A DNA stretch of 64,000 bases from Mustela lutreola (GCF_030435805.1 NC_081291.1:10129001-10193000), one strand, 5' to 3'; positions 12,350 to 24,585 are shown, counted from the first letter of the stretch. Notes: generated by a model from the sequence alone, not told the origin. Made by a program: numbers and translations.

Positions 12350-12845
12350 CATCTCTCACCTACACTAGTGCAGTCGCCTCCTCCAAGTCTGCCGGCTTCT
12401 GCCCTCACTCTCCACGGTCTATGTCAACACAGCAGCCAGAATGATCCTGTAAAACACATGTCACATCACACCTGTCCTCTGCTCTGACCAACCCCCCCAA
12501 CCCAGGGCTCCCACTTCCTTCAAAGTAAAAGCCAACATCCTTCCCTTGACCCACAGACCTCCCCAAATCTGCCCTCCATCACTGCCCTCCCCTCCTCTCC
12601 TCCCAGGCACACAGGCCTTTCCCCTGTTCCTTGGGCATCCCTGGTGCAGCCCAGACTCAGGGCTTCTGCACCGGACTCTGCCCTCTGCTTCTCCCACAAC
12701 TCATTTCATCCACTGTTCTTGTTCACTGTTTTCTCAAAGGGCAAGGAATTTTGTCTGCCTTTTTCATTCCTATACTCTCAGTGCAGAGAACAGTGCCCGG
12801 TGTGTAGCAGGTGCTCAATAAATATTTGCTGAATGAATGGATGGA
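12350..12845 (+). repeat. L2 LINE 3' end
   Basis: Typical L2 3' sequence, ending AGGTGCTCAATAAATATTTG followed by CTGAATGAATG. It lies inside GIPC1 intron 1. Confidence 0.8.
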
Positions 12846-13059
12846 TGAGTGATCCTCATATTCCTTAGCCCACCAGTCCCTGTGCCTGGCTCTGGGGAGG
12901 CAGAGGAGCACAGGCTGGAGGCCCTGCCCCGAAGGAGTCTTGTCTTGCCCGCAAAAGCGCAAGCCCCACCTCTGTGGTTCTCATTCTTTGCCTCCCAGCA
13001 CAGTGCTAGGGACAGGGTAGGTGCTCCATCCAGCCACACAGACACAGACTATCTCCCTC

Positions 13060-13505
13060 ACTTTTCACTGTGGTTTTGTTTTCACTCCCTTCATAATCAA
13101 GGATGCATAACAACTTTTTTTTTTTTTGTAATGGGTGGTGGCAGGGAAGGGCAGAGGTAGAGGGAGGGACTTGAATCTTAAGCAGGCTCCACCACCAGCA
13201 GAGAGCCCACTGAGGCTCTCTGTGGCACCACCACAGAGCCCGCTGAGGGGCTTGATCTTGCAACAGAGATCATGACCTGAGCTGACATCAAGAGTTGGAT
13301 GCTTAACCGACTGAGCCACCCACGCTCCACATTTAACAACTTTTAAGACATTTATTAACTACTTGGATGTGTCCTTTTATGAACTGCCTATTTAAGTCTT
13401 TGCCCATTTTTAAAAATTGCAGTTTGTTTGTTTTTTATTGTAATGCCTGTCTTTCTTATTGATTTGTGGAAACTCTTTATATATTTGGGATACTAGTATT
13501 TTATT
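13060..13505 (-). repeat. Old L1 3' fragment, split by a CAN-SINE
   Basis: The flanks of the SINE at 13115-13333 read as one reversed old L1 fragment (GCCCATTTTTAAAAATTG, then CTTATTGATTTGTGGAAAC). Confidence 0.55.
13115..13333 (-). mobile_element. CAN-SINE, reverse, with 11-bp TSD
   Basis: Reverse tRNA-Lys-derived SINE: poly-T at left, then a diverged body, then TTAACCGACTGAGCCACCCA at the right (5') end. Target-site duplication TAACAACTTTT is at 13108-13118 and 13334-13344. The body is diverged, so the copy is older than those at 25.6 and 45.4 kb. Confidence 0.88.
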
Positions 13506-13694
13506 GGTTACTTCATCTGTCTATCCACAGCACCCATCACAGTAGGAATTTGCTGAATATTTGACAAAAAGCAAATTCTGAATGAATAAACCAATGCTGT
13601 CCCCTCAGATTATTTCATCACACTCAGTGATGCTTAAAAAGATTAAAATGGTTCTCTTCCTGCTGCCCCTCACACATCTCAGCAGGATGCTGTG

Positions 13695-13830
13695 AACATG
13701 AATCTGGAACCCGACCTCTCCACTTACTAGCGGTGTGACCTTGGGCAAGTGTCTTATCTTCTCTGAGCTCCAGGGAAATCATACATGTGCCTGGAACATG
13801 TTCCTGGCACATGAGAAGGGTTCTATAAAT
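13695..13830 (+). repeat. MIR SINE
   Basis: Contains CACTTACTAGCGGTGTGACC and TTGGGCAAGT, the MIR core. Confidence 0.75.
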
Positions 13831-14014
13831 GGTGATTTTTTTTTAACTACTATTTCCTCCTTGACCCAGGGCCCCCGCATCCTGATCACCAATTCCCAAG
13901 CTCATTACTCTGCCTAGGCTTGCTGCCCTGGTTCAGGTGAGTTTCCAAATGCTCACCTGCGAGGAGGGAATAATGGCAGTGAGGAAAGTAAGTGATTAAT
14001 GAATTTGCCTTCCA

Positions 14015-14130
14015 GGCTAGAAGAGGCAGGGCAGCCTGGGTTCAAATCCCACCCTCGCCACTTACCAGCTGTGTAGCCGTGGGCAAGTCACTTCATGTGA
14101 TGGGGCCTCAGTTTTCTCATTCAAAAAAAA
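14015..14130 (+). repeat. MIR SINE
   Basis: Contains GCCTGGGTTCAAATCCCACC, then CACTTACCAGCTGTGTAGCC, then CTCAGTTTTCTCATTC. Confidence 0.8.
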
Positions 14131-14479
14131 ACCCCAAAAAACAGCAGAATTTCTGTACAGGAATCCAAAGAGATTATGCAAACAACCTGATTAGCATTTT
14201 GCCTGACATTTGATTTAAGGAAACTGTTACTATTATTGTCATTATTATTATGGCCTCCTCCCCTGCATGGCCCGGCCCAGAAACCTCCCAGTCCACACAA
14301 ATCGGCCTGCAGAGGGCTAGACTAGGCCACCTCCTCCAGGCAGCCTCCCTGGCTTGCCTCAGCCTGCTGGAACCGCCCCTGTGGTCCAGACGGCTCAGGC
14401 CCATGCACTTAATTACATGTTGCCCTGGCAGGACTCTTGTCTTTCAGTCTTAGGCTGCTATTTCACTTCGTGTCTCTAT

Positions 14480-14990
14480 TTTAAAACGTAAACCAGATCG
14501 TGTCACTCCCCAGCTTCAAAACTTACAACAGTTTCCCACCTTACAGAGGAAAAGCTCCTTAATATGAGCCACAGACCCCTGCAGAATTGACACTTTAGCT
14601 GCAGCTGGTGGCCCAGCCACACTATTCCAAGCTCCATCTAGTGTCAGAGTCCTTAATGGGGCTGAGCCCCTTGCCTGATCTTCACGAGGCTACCTTCTTT
14701 TTGTCCTTAGATCCTGTCTCCAAAGTCACCTCCTCCAAGAGCTCCCCCTCCAGATTCTACCATGCCACCCCCTCATATTTTATTCATAGCACCTAGCACT
14801 TCTACCATCTGCAGGTACCTTCTTTATTTACTTGTTAACTTGCTTGTTGCCTGTCCCTCTCCCCCCACAACTAGAATGGCAGCTCCTACAGAGGAGGGAT
14901 TTTTGTCTTGTTCTCTATTGCATCCTCTGTGCCAAGAACCATGCCTGGCACATAGCAGGTGCTCAATAAATGTTTGTAGAATGGACGGAT
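14480..14990 (+). repeat. L2 LINE 3' end
   Basis: Nearly complete L2 3' region, ending in CTGGCACATAGCAGGTGCTC then AATAAATGTTTGTAGAATG. Confidence 0.85.
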
Positions 14991-15719
14991 GTACCTGATG
15001 TCCTCATTCTGACTACTCTCTGAGCCCTCCTATCCTCAGAACATGCCATGGAGTTGCTAACTGCCACCCCCTCCCCACGTTCCCAGTGTCCCCTCAAACC
15101 TGAACATAGGGATAGAGAAAAAGAGTGCCAGCCTGAGCACCAAGCACATTGGCTTGAATCCCAGCATCCCACTGTCTCTTCCCTGGGAAGGGCCTGAAAC
15201 TTAGCAACTCCACAACCATGGAGAATCATGATGGGGGCAGCAGGAAGTGGGGAAGGGGGTTCCTGGGAGCTGACATAAGCTGGGGGCAGGGGGCCACCAA
15301 CACCTAGCCTCCCCTTTCTAATAGGATATTGCTTTGGAGAGGAGGGCGGGAGGCCTCTGATTCAGTCTTGAAAAACCGGCTCCTGGGCGTTTCGTTTCCG
15401 GGGAGAACGCCTACTGCCCAGGCCTCAGCCCAAGCTTCCCAGAGGGGCCCAGCGGGCAAAGCGACCCCAGGCCTCCTGTCTCCCCTGCAGGTGTCACTCT
15501 CTTCTGAGGACCTAAGTGTTCATGTCTTGTCTTTCTAGCACAGGGGAGACAAGGTAGGACTGGTGTCTGGTGACCTCTTAAGGGGGAAAGCAAAGACCAG
15601 GAGGTGTGGCTCAGATGTGTGCATGGGTGGGGGGTGGGAACAGCAGCCGGCAAAGGAGCTGGTCCAGGAACACCTGAACCATGAAGCCACTGGGCCACCA
15701 AGTCATCTAGTCTAGGGGT

Positions 15720-15950
15720 TGAGACTGCAGTTCTGGACTCTGAAGCACGGGTCTGAGTTCCAGATCTGTCACTCACTAGCTGTGCCACCTTGGGCAAGTC
15801 ACTCCACCTCTCTGGGTTCGTTGCTTCACTTCTAAAAGAAGTAACAGCACCTTCCATAAGGTGTTTAGACTCAATGATATGCATGGTACATACCTGATAC
15901 GGAAGCGTTCAGTAAATGCTAGCCGGGGTGATGTTTTCATTATTATTATC
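15720..15950 (+). repeat. MIR SINE, nearly full length
   Basis: Contains CACTCACTAGCTGTGCCACC, TTGGGCAAGTCACTCCACCT, then GCGTTCAGTAAATGCTAGCC at the 3' end. Confidence 0.82.
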
Positions 15951-16219
15951 GGGACCTCGGTCCTCTCCAGGTTCCACTAGGCCCCTGGAGGATTGGGACG
16001 AGGCACCTCCAGGGAGGTGCCCAGGCAGGGCTCACGAAATACCGACCCCGCGCCCGTCCCCTTGGGGACCGGGACTGTCCAGAGGACCGCAGGGAGCAGG
16101 GTGGGCTGTCGACTCCAACCCAGTGGCGGCAGGCGTTTGACCCTAACCCGTCGGGGAGACAGGCGTCCCTCTGGGAAGGGGCCTCGAGCATCCTGGAGCC
16201 CAACCTAGACCTCCAGCCC

Positions 16220-16760
16220 TGTCCATGGGGCTGGCCCCACCCCGCTCGATCCGCCGAGTCCCCGTGGGTCTGCTACCCCGCAGGTCCGCGCTGGGGTCCC
16301 CGGAGCCGCTGTGCCGCGCCCCGCCCGCGGGGGCACTCACCTGCGCCGCCGCCGCCACCCTGCGCGCGCCCGGCTCGGCCCTCCGCAAACTCCGGCCCGG
16401 GCCTCTCCCTCAGCCGCGGCCAGGGGGGCGGGGTCCGCGCCCGAGCCCGGCCAATCAGGAGCCGCCGCCCGACACTCGTGGCCAATCCTCGCCGTGCCGC
16501 CCTGCCCCGGGTGGGTCCGACGGAAACATTCCAGAGGGATCCCTCCGCCTCGCCCGGCTCTTCCCGCCCCCCCCGGCGCCGCGGCGCAGTGGACCTTCCC
16601 ACCCCGCCTAAAGCCGCGACAGGCTGTACCACCACAGGGCGCGGAGGGGGGACCTGGGGCTGGGCCCCTGCCAATCGCGAGGAAGGAAGACCGGCAACCA
16701 ATGGGAAGCTGGGCCCACTGGACCACGTGCTGTTGGCTGAGTGTTGGTCTAGGGTGTCCG
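16220..16760 (-). promoter_or_regulatory. GIPC1: GIPC1 CpG-island promoter
   Basis: Dense CpG island. CCAAT boxes occur at about 16450, 16482 and 16694 and an E-box CACGTG at about 16723. The first exon lies inside it. No TATA box is seen, as is usual for such broadly active promoters. Confidence 0.7.
16341..16445 (-). other. GIPC1: GIPC1 non-coding first exon (3' edge firm, 5' edge guessed)
   Basis: On the minus strand GGCGGCGGCGGCGCAG is followed by the strong donor GTGAGTGCC (GT at 16340-16339). It can splice to the acceptor at 10406-10405 just before the GIPC1 ATG, giving an intron of about 5.9 kb. The start site is only estimated. Confidence 0.7.
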
Positions 16761-18312
16761 GGGTGGTAAGGGGCGGGAGGGCTGGTTGTGGGAGTCAGGT
16801 GACCGGGGCTAAGTTTCGGGCAGAAGGAAACTCCCCACGTCCGGAAAAGCTGACCCTTTAGAAGACCTGGGAGGGGGCCGAGGGCAGCCCCCAATCCAGT
16901 GCTCCTCCCGGTCTGCCCCTGCCCCAGCCCGGCCATCCTCGGAGCGGATAAAAAGGATGCATTCATTCTAGGCAGGCGGGCGAACGGGCGGAGGATCGAG
17001 ATGAATAGGGAGGGTCCCGAGTGTCCCTGCTTCCTGGGGTGTACAATGGACAAGGACATTCATTCATTCATTCATTCACTTGTCAAATATTTCATGTGCC
17101 CCTGCTCCGTGCCAGGCTCTGTCCTATCTCTGCAGATATTTCAACGAGTAAACTAAATGTGCTTCTGGTAGAGGTAACAGCGCGTGCAAAAGGTCCGGAG
17201 GCTGAACAGCGAGATACTGCACATTTTGGGAGAGTGCAATATCCTAGGAGCTAGCAAAACTGTATGAAACGGTGCATGGTAGGAAAGACAAAGGCGAGAT
17301 GGAATGCTTGGCTGTTGGTTAGACCAGCAAATATTTACTGAGCACATAATATGTCTAGGTTTCAAAGGGTATCCAGCCAATCCAAGCCTCTGCCCTCTCA
17401 TGAGGCTGTCCCCTCCATCTAACTGCCTCCGCCCCCCCCCCCCCCCGCCCGGGTCCGGAGACAGACAGCGAGAGAGGAGCGTCTCAGTACATGTGTGAAT
17501 GAGAGGACAGGTGATCTCACCATCATCAGGTCTGCCTCCTAACTGGGATTTCTCAGGCAGGAGTAGATCCAAGAAACAAAGGCACAAACGCACCTCATAC
17601 AGACCAGGACTCAGTTCCCAGGACAGGTGAGATTTCCTTGTTCTACCTCCAAACCGACCTCTGGCGCAGTTGGCATTGGACCAGGAGCTTGTTCTGGGAA
17701 TTTTAGTACTTGGAGTCCTCTAATGGCTGAGACTCTGCTCAATGTTCATTGAATGACTGGGTCTCTGAAGTCCCCAGGGTGAGCTGTTGTGTATTCCAGC
17801 CCCTCAGGTCCTACAGACTGGCGGAGTGAAAGAGGAGCGTGAGGCCTGGGCTTAGCCACTGAGGGCTGCGAGTCTGGCCCCACCCAGCTGGCAAACACTG
17901 CCACTGCCGTGGCAACAGCCACAGCTATTGTCCTTCTCTTCCTGTTCTGCTGACCTCTGCCATCCCCACTGGGTGATCAGTTGCTATGGCCGGGCCAGTG
18001 CCCTCTGTGGGACTGTACCCACTGCCTTGTTTGCGCCTGGCATCTGAGCTGCCCTCTATACACCTGAATAGGACAGTATGTGGGGCCACAGGGACAGTAG
18101 AGTCCTGAGCAGAGTCCACTTGAACCCCCCTTTGGCTGATGAGAAGGTCCCCCAGGGAGGGGTGAGGGGGTTGTCCAAGGGCACAGAGCAGGCCACCTCT
18201 TTATCCAGTTTTGTAGCTCAAGAGGCTGGGAGGCCCAGCTGCTGAGGAGTTCAGACTCCAGGGCTGCCTCTGCTCCCTTTGGAAAAAATAATCTAGAATG
18301 CCAGCTTGGGGC
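16761..18312. other. Intergenic, GIPC1 upstream
   Basis: No gene seen. There is a short (ATTC)n at about 17058-17078 followed by an L2/MIR-class old repeat (CCAGGCTCTGTCCTATC), a related piece at about 17320-17400, and a C-rich run at about 17433-17446. Confidence 0.45.
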
Positions 18313-18490
18313 TGGGTGCCTGGGTGGCTCAGTGGGTTAAGCCTCTGCCTTCGGCTCAGGTCATGATCTCAGGGTCGGGATCAAGTCCCGCATCGGACTC
18401 TCCGCTAAGCGGGAAGCCTGCTTCCCACCCCCCTCTCTGCCTGCTTGTGATCTGTCAAGTAAATAAATAAAATCTTTTTTTTTAAAAAAA
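18313..18490 (+). mobile_element. CAN-SINE, forward
   Basis: Starts GGGTGCCTGGGTGGCTCAGT, has the CTCTGCCT stretch, and ends in AAATAAATAAAATC with an A-rich tail. No clean target-site duplication was found. Confidence 0.9.
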
Positions 18491-18499
18491 TACATACAG

Positions 18500-19490
18500 A
18501 AGGAAAGATTGAGTTGGAAAATCCCCATTTTGCAGTCAGGAGAGAAATAATTAATTCAGGCGAGGCTCCTCAGTGGAGGAAGTAGATATTCACACAGTCT
18601 CAAAGGACCAGGCTCCAAATTGCTCATTAATTACAGTGGGGGAAGGATACTTTGGAAAAAGCACCAGGGAGAAACCTGGCAGTCACCACTTTCACCAAGT
18701 GATCAAAACTATTATCTCCAGTGATGGGACAGGCCAACCTCACATGCCCCTTGCTGTGACATCACCTACAAAGTACCTGGTCCTGCTCAAAGTGTTTAAC
18801 CCGGATCTACTCATGAGGACACAACCACATACTTCCCGATTAAGGGAGTTTCTGCCAACAAATAAACAAATAACCCCAAACCAAAAAACAAAAACCAAAA
18901 ACGCCTGGAGTGTTCAAACAGATGTATATCAGGAAAGGAAAAATCAAACCATTAATTTCATGAATGAATGGAACGCTGGGGAACAGTTTGAAGAGGTGAC
19001 AACCAAAATCAGTATATGATCCTTGATTGGATCCTTGATAAAATAAAATAAAATAAATAAAACAGCTGTGAAAGATATTCTTGGGCTACTCGAGGATATT
19101 TGAATGTGGAGTGGATATTAGATAATACAGCCATATTAAATTTCCTGAATGTAAGCATTGCTCTATGGTTAGATAAGAGAATGTTCTTATTTTGGGGAGA
19201 AACACACTGAATTATTTAGTGGTAAATTTGTGATAACGGCAACTGCCAAATGGCTTACAAAAATATATATGTATATATTCTATATACAATATCATAATAT
19301 GGTATACATTAATATTAATATAGAGGAGGGAGTGGGGAGAGAGAGTGCATACAGGTGAGCACAATTGTGGCAAGGTCATAACAATTACCACCGAATCCAG
19401 GAGAGTAGCATATGGGTTTTCATTTTACCATTTTTGTGCATTTTCTATATCTTTGAAAATTTCAAAATAAACATTAGGGGAAAATACCCC
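18500..19490 (+). repeat. Probable old L1-type 3' remnant
   Basis: AT-rich, with GATCCTTGATTGGATCCTTG and a final TTTCAAAATAAACATTAGGG. This resembles 3' ends of old L1 elements. Family assignment is tentative. Confidence 0.45.
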
Positions 19491-19540
19491 CAATTTCCTC
19501 CCATCTCTAGTACAGCACGGTAGGAGGCTCAACATGCCCC

Positions 19541-19737
19541 CTCTTTTTTTTTTTTTAAGATTTTATTTATTTATTTGACAGAGAGAGATCACAAGTAGGC
19601 AGAGAAGCAGGCAGAGAGGGAGGGGGAAGCAGGCTCCCTGCTGAGCAGAGAGCCCGATGTGGGGCTCGATCCCAGGACCCTGGACCCTGGGATCATGACC
19701 TGAGCCGAAGGCAGAGGCTTAACCCACCCAGGTGCCC
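19541..19737 (-). mobile_element. CAN-SINE, reverse, with 11-bp TSD
   Basis: Poly-T then AAGATTTTATTTATTTATTT, ending CACCCAGGTGCCCC. The duplication CAACATGCCCC is at 19530-19540 and 19738-19748, exact. Confidence 0.93.
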
Positions 19738-19784
19738 CAACATGCCCCATTTTGAGTATTTTCTTGAAAATATTCAAATTTTCA

Positions 19785-19986
19785 AAGATTTTATGTATTT
19801 ATTTGACAGAGAGAGAGAGAGCGAGCACGCACAGACAAGCAGAGAGAGAGGCAGTCAGAGGGAGAGGGAGAAGCAGGCTCCCTGCTGAGCAAGGAACCTG
19901 ACAACAGGGAGCTCCATCCCAGAACTCTGGGATCATGACACTAGCTGAAGGCAGATGCTTAACTGACTGAGCCACCCAGGTGCCCC
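19785..19986 (-). mobile_element. CAN-SINE, reverse
   Basis: AAAGATTTTATGTATTTATT at left and GAGCCACCCAGGTGCCCC at right. The target duplication is weak (TGAAAAT). It lies just 48 bp from the previous copy in the same orientation. Confidence 0.9.
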
Positions 19987-20059
19987 TGAAAATGTGCATT
20001 GTTTGATGTGGGTGTTTTCTACTTTTGTTTTCCAGTTAGCACTGTATCGCTTGCTTGCT

Positions 20060-20810
20060 TGTTTGCCTGTTTTGCTGTAGGCCTTAAAGATCCATCCATG
20101 TTGCCAATCTCTTAAATCTGTTTTCTTCTATTTTTTTTTTTTAAGATTTTATTTGTTTATTTGACAGGGAGAGACAGAGAGATCACAGGTAGGCAGAGAG
20201 GCAGGCAGAGAGAGAGGGAGAAGCAGGCTCCCCGCTAAGGAGAGAGCCCGACGCGGGGCTGGATCCCAGGATCCTGGGATCATGACGTGGGCCGAAGGCA
20301 GAGGCTTAACCCACTGAGCCACCCAGGCACCCCTGTTTTCTTCTAATTTCCACTTGGTCCTCCATGGATATATCCCTCACATCTCACTACTGTGTCCCCT
20401 GGGGATGGACACCAGACAGCCTCCAGCTCCCCACACTGCTGCCTTGGACATGTCCCCTTACTGACCTGGTGGGAATCCCCCTAGGAGAGAGACCTGGATG
20501 CAGAGGTGCTGGGTTACAGGGCACAATCAATTTCTATGTGGCCTCTTGGACTTGCTGTCCCCAGTCACATCTTCTGTCAGTGCAGAAGGGCCTAGCTTTT
20601 TCCAACTTCTAATTTTTGCCACTTGGACTCACTGTCAAGTGCCAACAGCATTGCTATCTTTCCCATTTTTCTGATTTCTGGTCACTTTGAACCTCTCCTT
20701 ATTCACTCAGTGGCCTTCAGTTTGTCCTCTTTTGTAAATTGCCTGTTCATACTCTTGGCCCTATTTCCACTTGGCTTGCTATCTTTTATTTGTTGATTTG
20801 CATCATGGAG
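20060..20810 (-). repeat. Old L1 fragment, reverse, split by a CAN-SINE
   Basis: Words such as ATCCATCCATGTTG, GGTGCTGGGTTACAGGGC and GTAAATTGCCTGTTCATACT match reversed old L1 3' sequence. The SINE at 20131-20332 interrupts it. Confidence 0.5.
20131..20332 (-). mobile_element. CAN-SINE, reverse, with 13-bp TSD
   Basis: Full-length reverse copy. The duplication CTGTTTTCTTCTA is at 20118-20130 and 20333-20345, exact. Confidence 0.93.
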
Positions 20811-20818
20811 GCAAGACC

Positions 20819-21370
20819 TGCACTGTCCAGTCTGTTCCGTCTCTGTGAAATCTCCACATGTGGTTATGAGCATTTGAAATATGTCTAATACAGACTGAGA
20901 TGTGCCAGGGACACCTAGGTGGCTCAGTGGGTTAAGTATTTGCCTTCAGCTCAGGTCATGATACCAGGGTCCTGGGGTCAAGTCCCACATGGGGCTGCTT
21001 GCTCAGTGGGGAGCCTACTTCTCCCACTGCCTGCCATCCCCCCTGCTTGTGCTCTCTCTCTCTTTCTAGCTAATAAATAAATAAAACCTTAAGGAAAAAA
21101 CCCCAACAAATTGAGATATGCTGGCAGTGGAAAATACACACCAGGTTTCTAAGACACAGTACAAAGAAGCGCAGTTGTAAAATATCATATCTCATTAATT
21201 CATTTTTATGCTGATAACATGTTATAATAATAATAATGTGGATATATTGAGCTACATAAAATGTGTTACTCAAATTCCTTTCACTTATTTCTTTTATTAT
21301 TTTAATGTGGCTGCTAGACGATTTAAAATTACACGTGCGTTTGCATAGTTCTACTAGGTAGCGCAGTGAT
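20819..21370. mobile_element. hAT-type nonautonomous DNA transposon remnant, split by a CAN-SINE
   Basis: Ends are inverted: GCACTGTCCAG at left and GGTAGCGCAGTG at right. Internal words are GAGCATTTGAAATATGTCTA and AAAATACACACCAGGTTTCT. The SINE at 20909-21095 sits inside it. A second copy in opposite orientation lies at 38464-38990 and a short piece at 28350-28505. Confidence 0.6.
20909..21095 (+). mobile_element. CAN-SINE, forward
   Basis: Starts GGGACACCTAGGTGGCTCAG and ends TAATAAATAAATAAAACCTT. The flanks carry TGAGATGTGC and TGAGATATGC, an imperfect target duplication. Confidence 0.88.
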
Positions 21371-21384
21371 ATTGAGCACTTGGC

Positions 21385-21500
21385 AGCTTCAGTAATGGTA
21401 AATACTGTTTAGACAGAGCTTCCCACATCCAGACACTGTTCTAAGAACTTTACACTTAGTAAGCCATTTAACTCTCCTAGCGACCCTGGGAGGTAAGGTA
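21385..21500 (-). repeat. MIR SINE
   Basis: CCAGACACTGTTCTAAGAAC then TTTACACTTAGTAAGCCATT, a reverse MIR. Confidence 0.75.
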
Positions 21501-21789
21501 AAGTATTAGGCATCACAAACATATTCACACGTGATGATTTGCTTCATCCGTTATATCCTTCGTTGGGTGAAAATTCCTAACTGTGGTTGGTATAACAGGA
21601 CTTATCTGCTTGTGGTTCACACCCATGAAATTTCATTAAAGAGGTTCTTCCCTTAAAACACAAAGTTATTCTTCTATATTTTCTTCTATTTGTTCTACAG
21701 TTTTAGTTTCCCTGGGTCTCTTATTCCATCTCTAGGCCACCTCAGGTTCTGGGATAGGATACAGTCTGCTTTTTCTCCATCATCTGTGC

Positions 21790-21985
21790 AGCTTTGCGTG
21801 ACCCTGGGCTTCGCCCTGTGTGCCTTAGTCTCCTCCTCTGTGAAATGGGAATAATAATAGAACACACCTCCTAAAGTTATTATGATTATGCAGAATGAAA
21901 TGAGCTATTCTGTGTCAGATGCCTGCAGTGGTGCCAGATAGATTGTAAATGCTCAGGGAACACCAGCTGTTGTTAATGAACAGTG
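21790..21985 (+). repeat. MIR SINE
   Basis: GTGACCCTGGGCTTCGCCC then CTCTGTGAAATGGGAATAAT, ending near AATGCTCAGGGAACACC. Confidence 0.75.
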
Positions 21986-22050
21986 TTGAGGTCAGACAGA
22001 TGAATAAACACACTATATCATAATAGAAATGGACAGAAACAGATGCCTTT

Positions 22051-22254
22051 TTTTAAAAAAAGATTTTATTTATTTATTTGAGAGAGAGGGAGAGACAGCG
22101 AGAGAGGGAACACAAGCAGGGGGAGTGGGAGAGGGAGAAACAGGCTTCCCGCAGAACAGGAAGGCCCAATGCAGGGCTCAATCCCAGGATCCCTCTGGGA
22201 TCATGACCTGATCCAAAGGCAGACGCTTAACGACTGAGCCACCCAGGTGCCCCT
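22051..22254 (-). mobile_element. CAN-SINE, reverse, with 15-bp TSD
   Basis: Full-length reverse copy. The exact duplication GAAACAGATGCCTTT is at 22036-22050 and 22256-22270. Confidence 0.94.
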
Positions 22255-22270
22255 GGAAACAGATGCCTTT

Positions 22271-23500
22271 ATTAAGCTCTTACTATTGTGCCATGGCCTG
22301 TGCTGCCTGCTTTTTGTGAATAATCACACTGGATATCACCCCCATTCTATAAAGGGGGAGACTGAGACTCAGAGTGGGGGAACTACTGACTCAAAGTTGA
22401 ACAGTGACTCATCAGTATGGTGCTTTAGCTTCAACCCCAAGACACATGACATCCCTCTGGGTGGGTGGGTCAAACTTGCCTCAGTGTGGGGCCTGATGAT
22501 GAGACTTGGGGGACAGAGAGGACCAAGGAGGAAGATTGCAGAGGGACAATACCCTGGCAGAGTGATCTCGGAGTTTGTGGCCTGTGTTTGGGCTTGCCCT
22601 GTCAGCCTGGTAGGAGTGATCTTAGTCTGACAGACCTGGAGGGGAAGCAAAGGAGGTGGCCCTTACCGGGCTGGGTCCTTTGGCCCCAGGTCCCTCAGAC
22701 CCAGGACAGGCACCTGCCTTTTGATAAGAAATCCAGCAGCAGTGCTGTCTTCTGGAGGGCCGATGGGAAGACCTCTTTTTAAAATGCACCACTGGTAATT
22801 TCCCACCACCGCCTTGGCCCCCACCCGGGTCCAGCCCCATCATCCCCAGCAGTTGACTTCCAGCACAGCTCCTAGCTCTGTCCGCTTTCCACTACCAGGT
22901 CTGCAACCCTAACAGCGGCCAGAGGGCGCCTCTGAGCAGCCGAGTCAGGTCCTGTCCCTCCGTTGCTGAAGACCCCGTAGGCCCGCCTCTCCCGGACAGG
23001 AGGCCATCTGCCCTCAAAACACCCTTTGCTGTAGTATTCCATCTGGAGATGGGCTTAAGCTATGTTGCTGTCCACCAATACCTTCCCAAAGAAAGGTGGC
23101 CCCCCCACTGAGACAAACCACCCAGGCCTCAGCTCCAACTTCCCAAAAAGGCAAATCAGGCCATGTCTTTCCTGACTCAAACTCTTCCAACAGGCTTTCC
23201 TTCTGCCTCAGGCATGTAGGCCTGCCTCCGCAAGGCCCTGGCAGCTGGCCTGCCTCACCCCAGCCAGGCCCCACCTAACTTTCTCCTACTATCTGTTCCA
23301 GCCACCCCAGGCTACAGGGTCTCATGCCCCTCAGCCCAGCCTTTGTCAGTCTGCACCCATCAGGTGCCTAACAGCCTCATCCGGGGGGCTTCGGCTCCCA
23401 TGGCCCATCCTGACATATGCCGGTCCCCTGGCCTCTTTCCTCAGGGCGCGCCAGACCTCTTCCTTCCAAGCCCTCTGGTCATGGGAAGTGCCTTGCCCAG
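22271..23500. other. Intergenic, mostly unique
   Basis: A MIR fragment lies at about 22335-22420 (GGGGGAGACTGAGACTCAGA) and a possible L2 piece at about 23140-23340. No gene recognised. Confidence 0.4.
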
Positions 23501-23920
23501 TGTAATGGGCTGAATGGTGCCCCCCCAACAAAGATATGTCTGTGTCCCTGATGCTGTCGATTTGACCTAATTTGGAGTAAGGGTCTTTGCAGAGGTCATT
23601 AAGTTAAGGATTTTGAGATCAGCCTGGATCAGGGTGGGCCCTGAATCCAACAAATGTCCTTAGAAGAGACAGAAGAGAAGACACAGAGGGGTGCAGGGGG
23701 AGGGCCGTGTGAGGTTGGGGGGGGGTGGGGAGCATGGAACACCCAGGATCCAGCAGAGATGCATGGGACAGATCCTTTCTCGGAGCCTCCAGATGGAACC
23801 AACCCTGCTCACACTTTGGTTCCAGACTCTTGGCCTTTCGACGTGTGAAAGGGTGACTTCCTGTTGCTCCAAGCCACATTGTTTGTGGCACCCTGTTATG
23901 GAAGCCACGAGAACCTAAAA
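23501..23920 (+). repeat. Solo LTR fossil, MLT1-like (ERVL-MaLR)
   Basis: Starts TGTAATGGGCTGAATGGTGC and contains GGTCTTTGCAGAGGTCATTA and GGGTGGGCCCTGAATCCAAC, the words of the MLT1 class of MaLR LTRs. It is a solo LTR with no internal part seen. It is old (MLT1 activity predates the split of placental orders) and heavily diverged. Confidence 0.65.
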
Positions 23921-24585
23921 TCTCTGTTTTAGTTAGATCTGTGTTTCGGAGAAGATGATGAGCTTCTGGAGGACTGCCCACATCGCCTTGTCCCAGGTTC
24001 TCCCAGGACCTAGCATTGACCTGACACTCAGGAACTGTGCTAAATGACTAACCCGTTAATCATGAAGTAGGACAGGTCCCCAGGAAAGAGGGGCTTCTTG
24101 GAGCCAGAGAACTTCCACTTCTACCAGGTGGGAACTTGGAGGAAGTGGGCCACAGGGGATCCTTCCCAGGGGAAACCACCAGCAGCCCCCTGGGGCTGGG
24201 TTGTCCTTCCTCTGCACATGCTCTAACATGAGTGGTCATAGGATAGACGTTGCAGGTCCTCTTGTCCTAACCAGTTGGTTACTCAATTACTTATTCACCA
24301 AACACTCAGAGTGCAGTTCTGGACCAAGCACTGCTCTCAGTGCTGGTGATGAAAGATTATTAGGGCATGGTTGGTGACCTTGAGGAAGCTAGGGTTGTTC
24401 TAGAGGGAGACCTTGTGGATCATTCCCGAGGTTTGTCTCCTCCCTTCGTGACGAAGTGGGGAGATGTCTGGCTGAATCATCACATTTTGAGAACTCAGAA
24501 TTCAGATGCCCCAGGTAGGCGTGGAATCAGCAGACCAGGAAAGCATTCTCAGGTGTGTGGGAGGGAACACGAATACATGTACTTT
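23921..24585. other. Intergenic, no gene seen
   Basis: Includes an old L2/MIR-class piece at about 24270-24420 (CCAAGCACTGCTCTCAGTGC). Otherwise unremarkable. Confidence 0.4.

Noticed and set aside
12270-14990. Possible exons of a hidden gene in GIPC1 intron 1
   Set aside because: The open frames coincide with L2, MIR, L1 and SINE sequence.
18313-22254. Spaced similar blocks that could mimic a repeat array such as a CRISPR
   Set aside because: The blocks are individual SINE insertions in both orientations with their own target duplications, in a mammalian genome.
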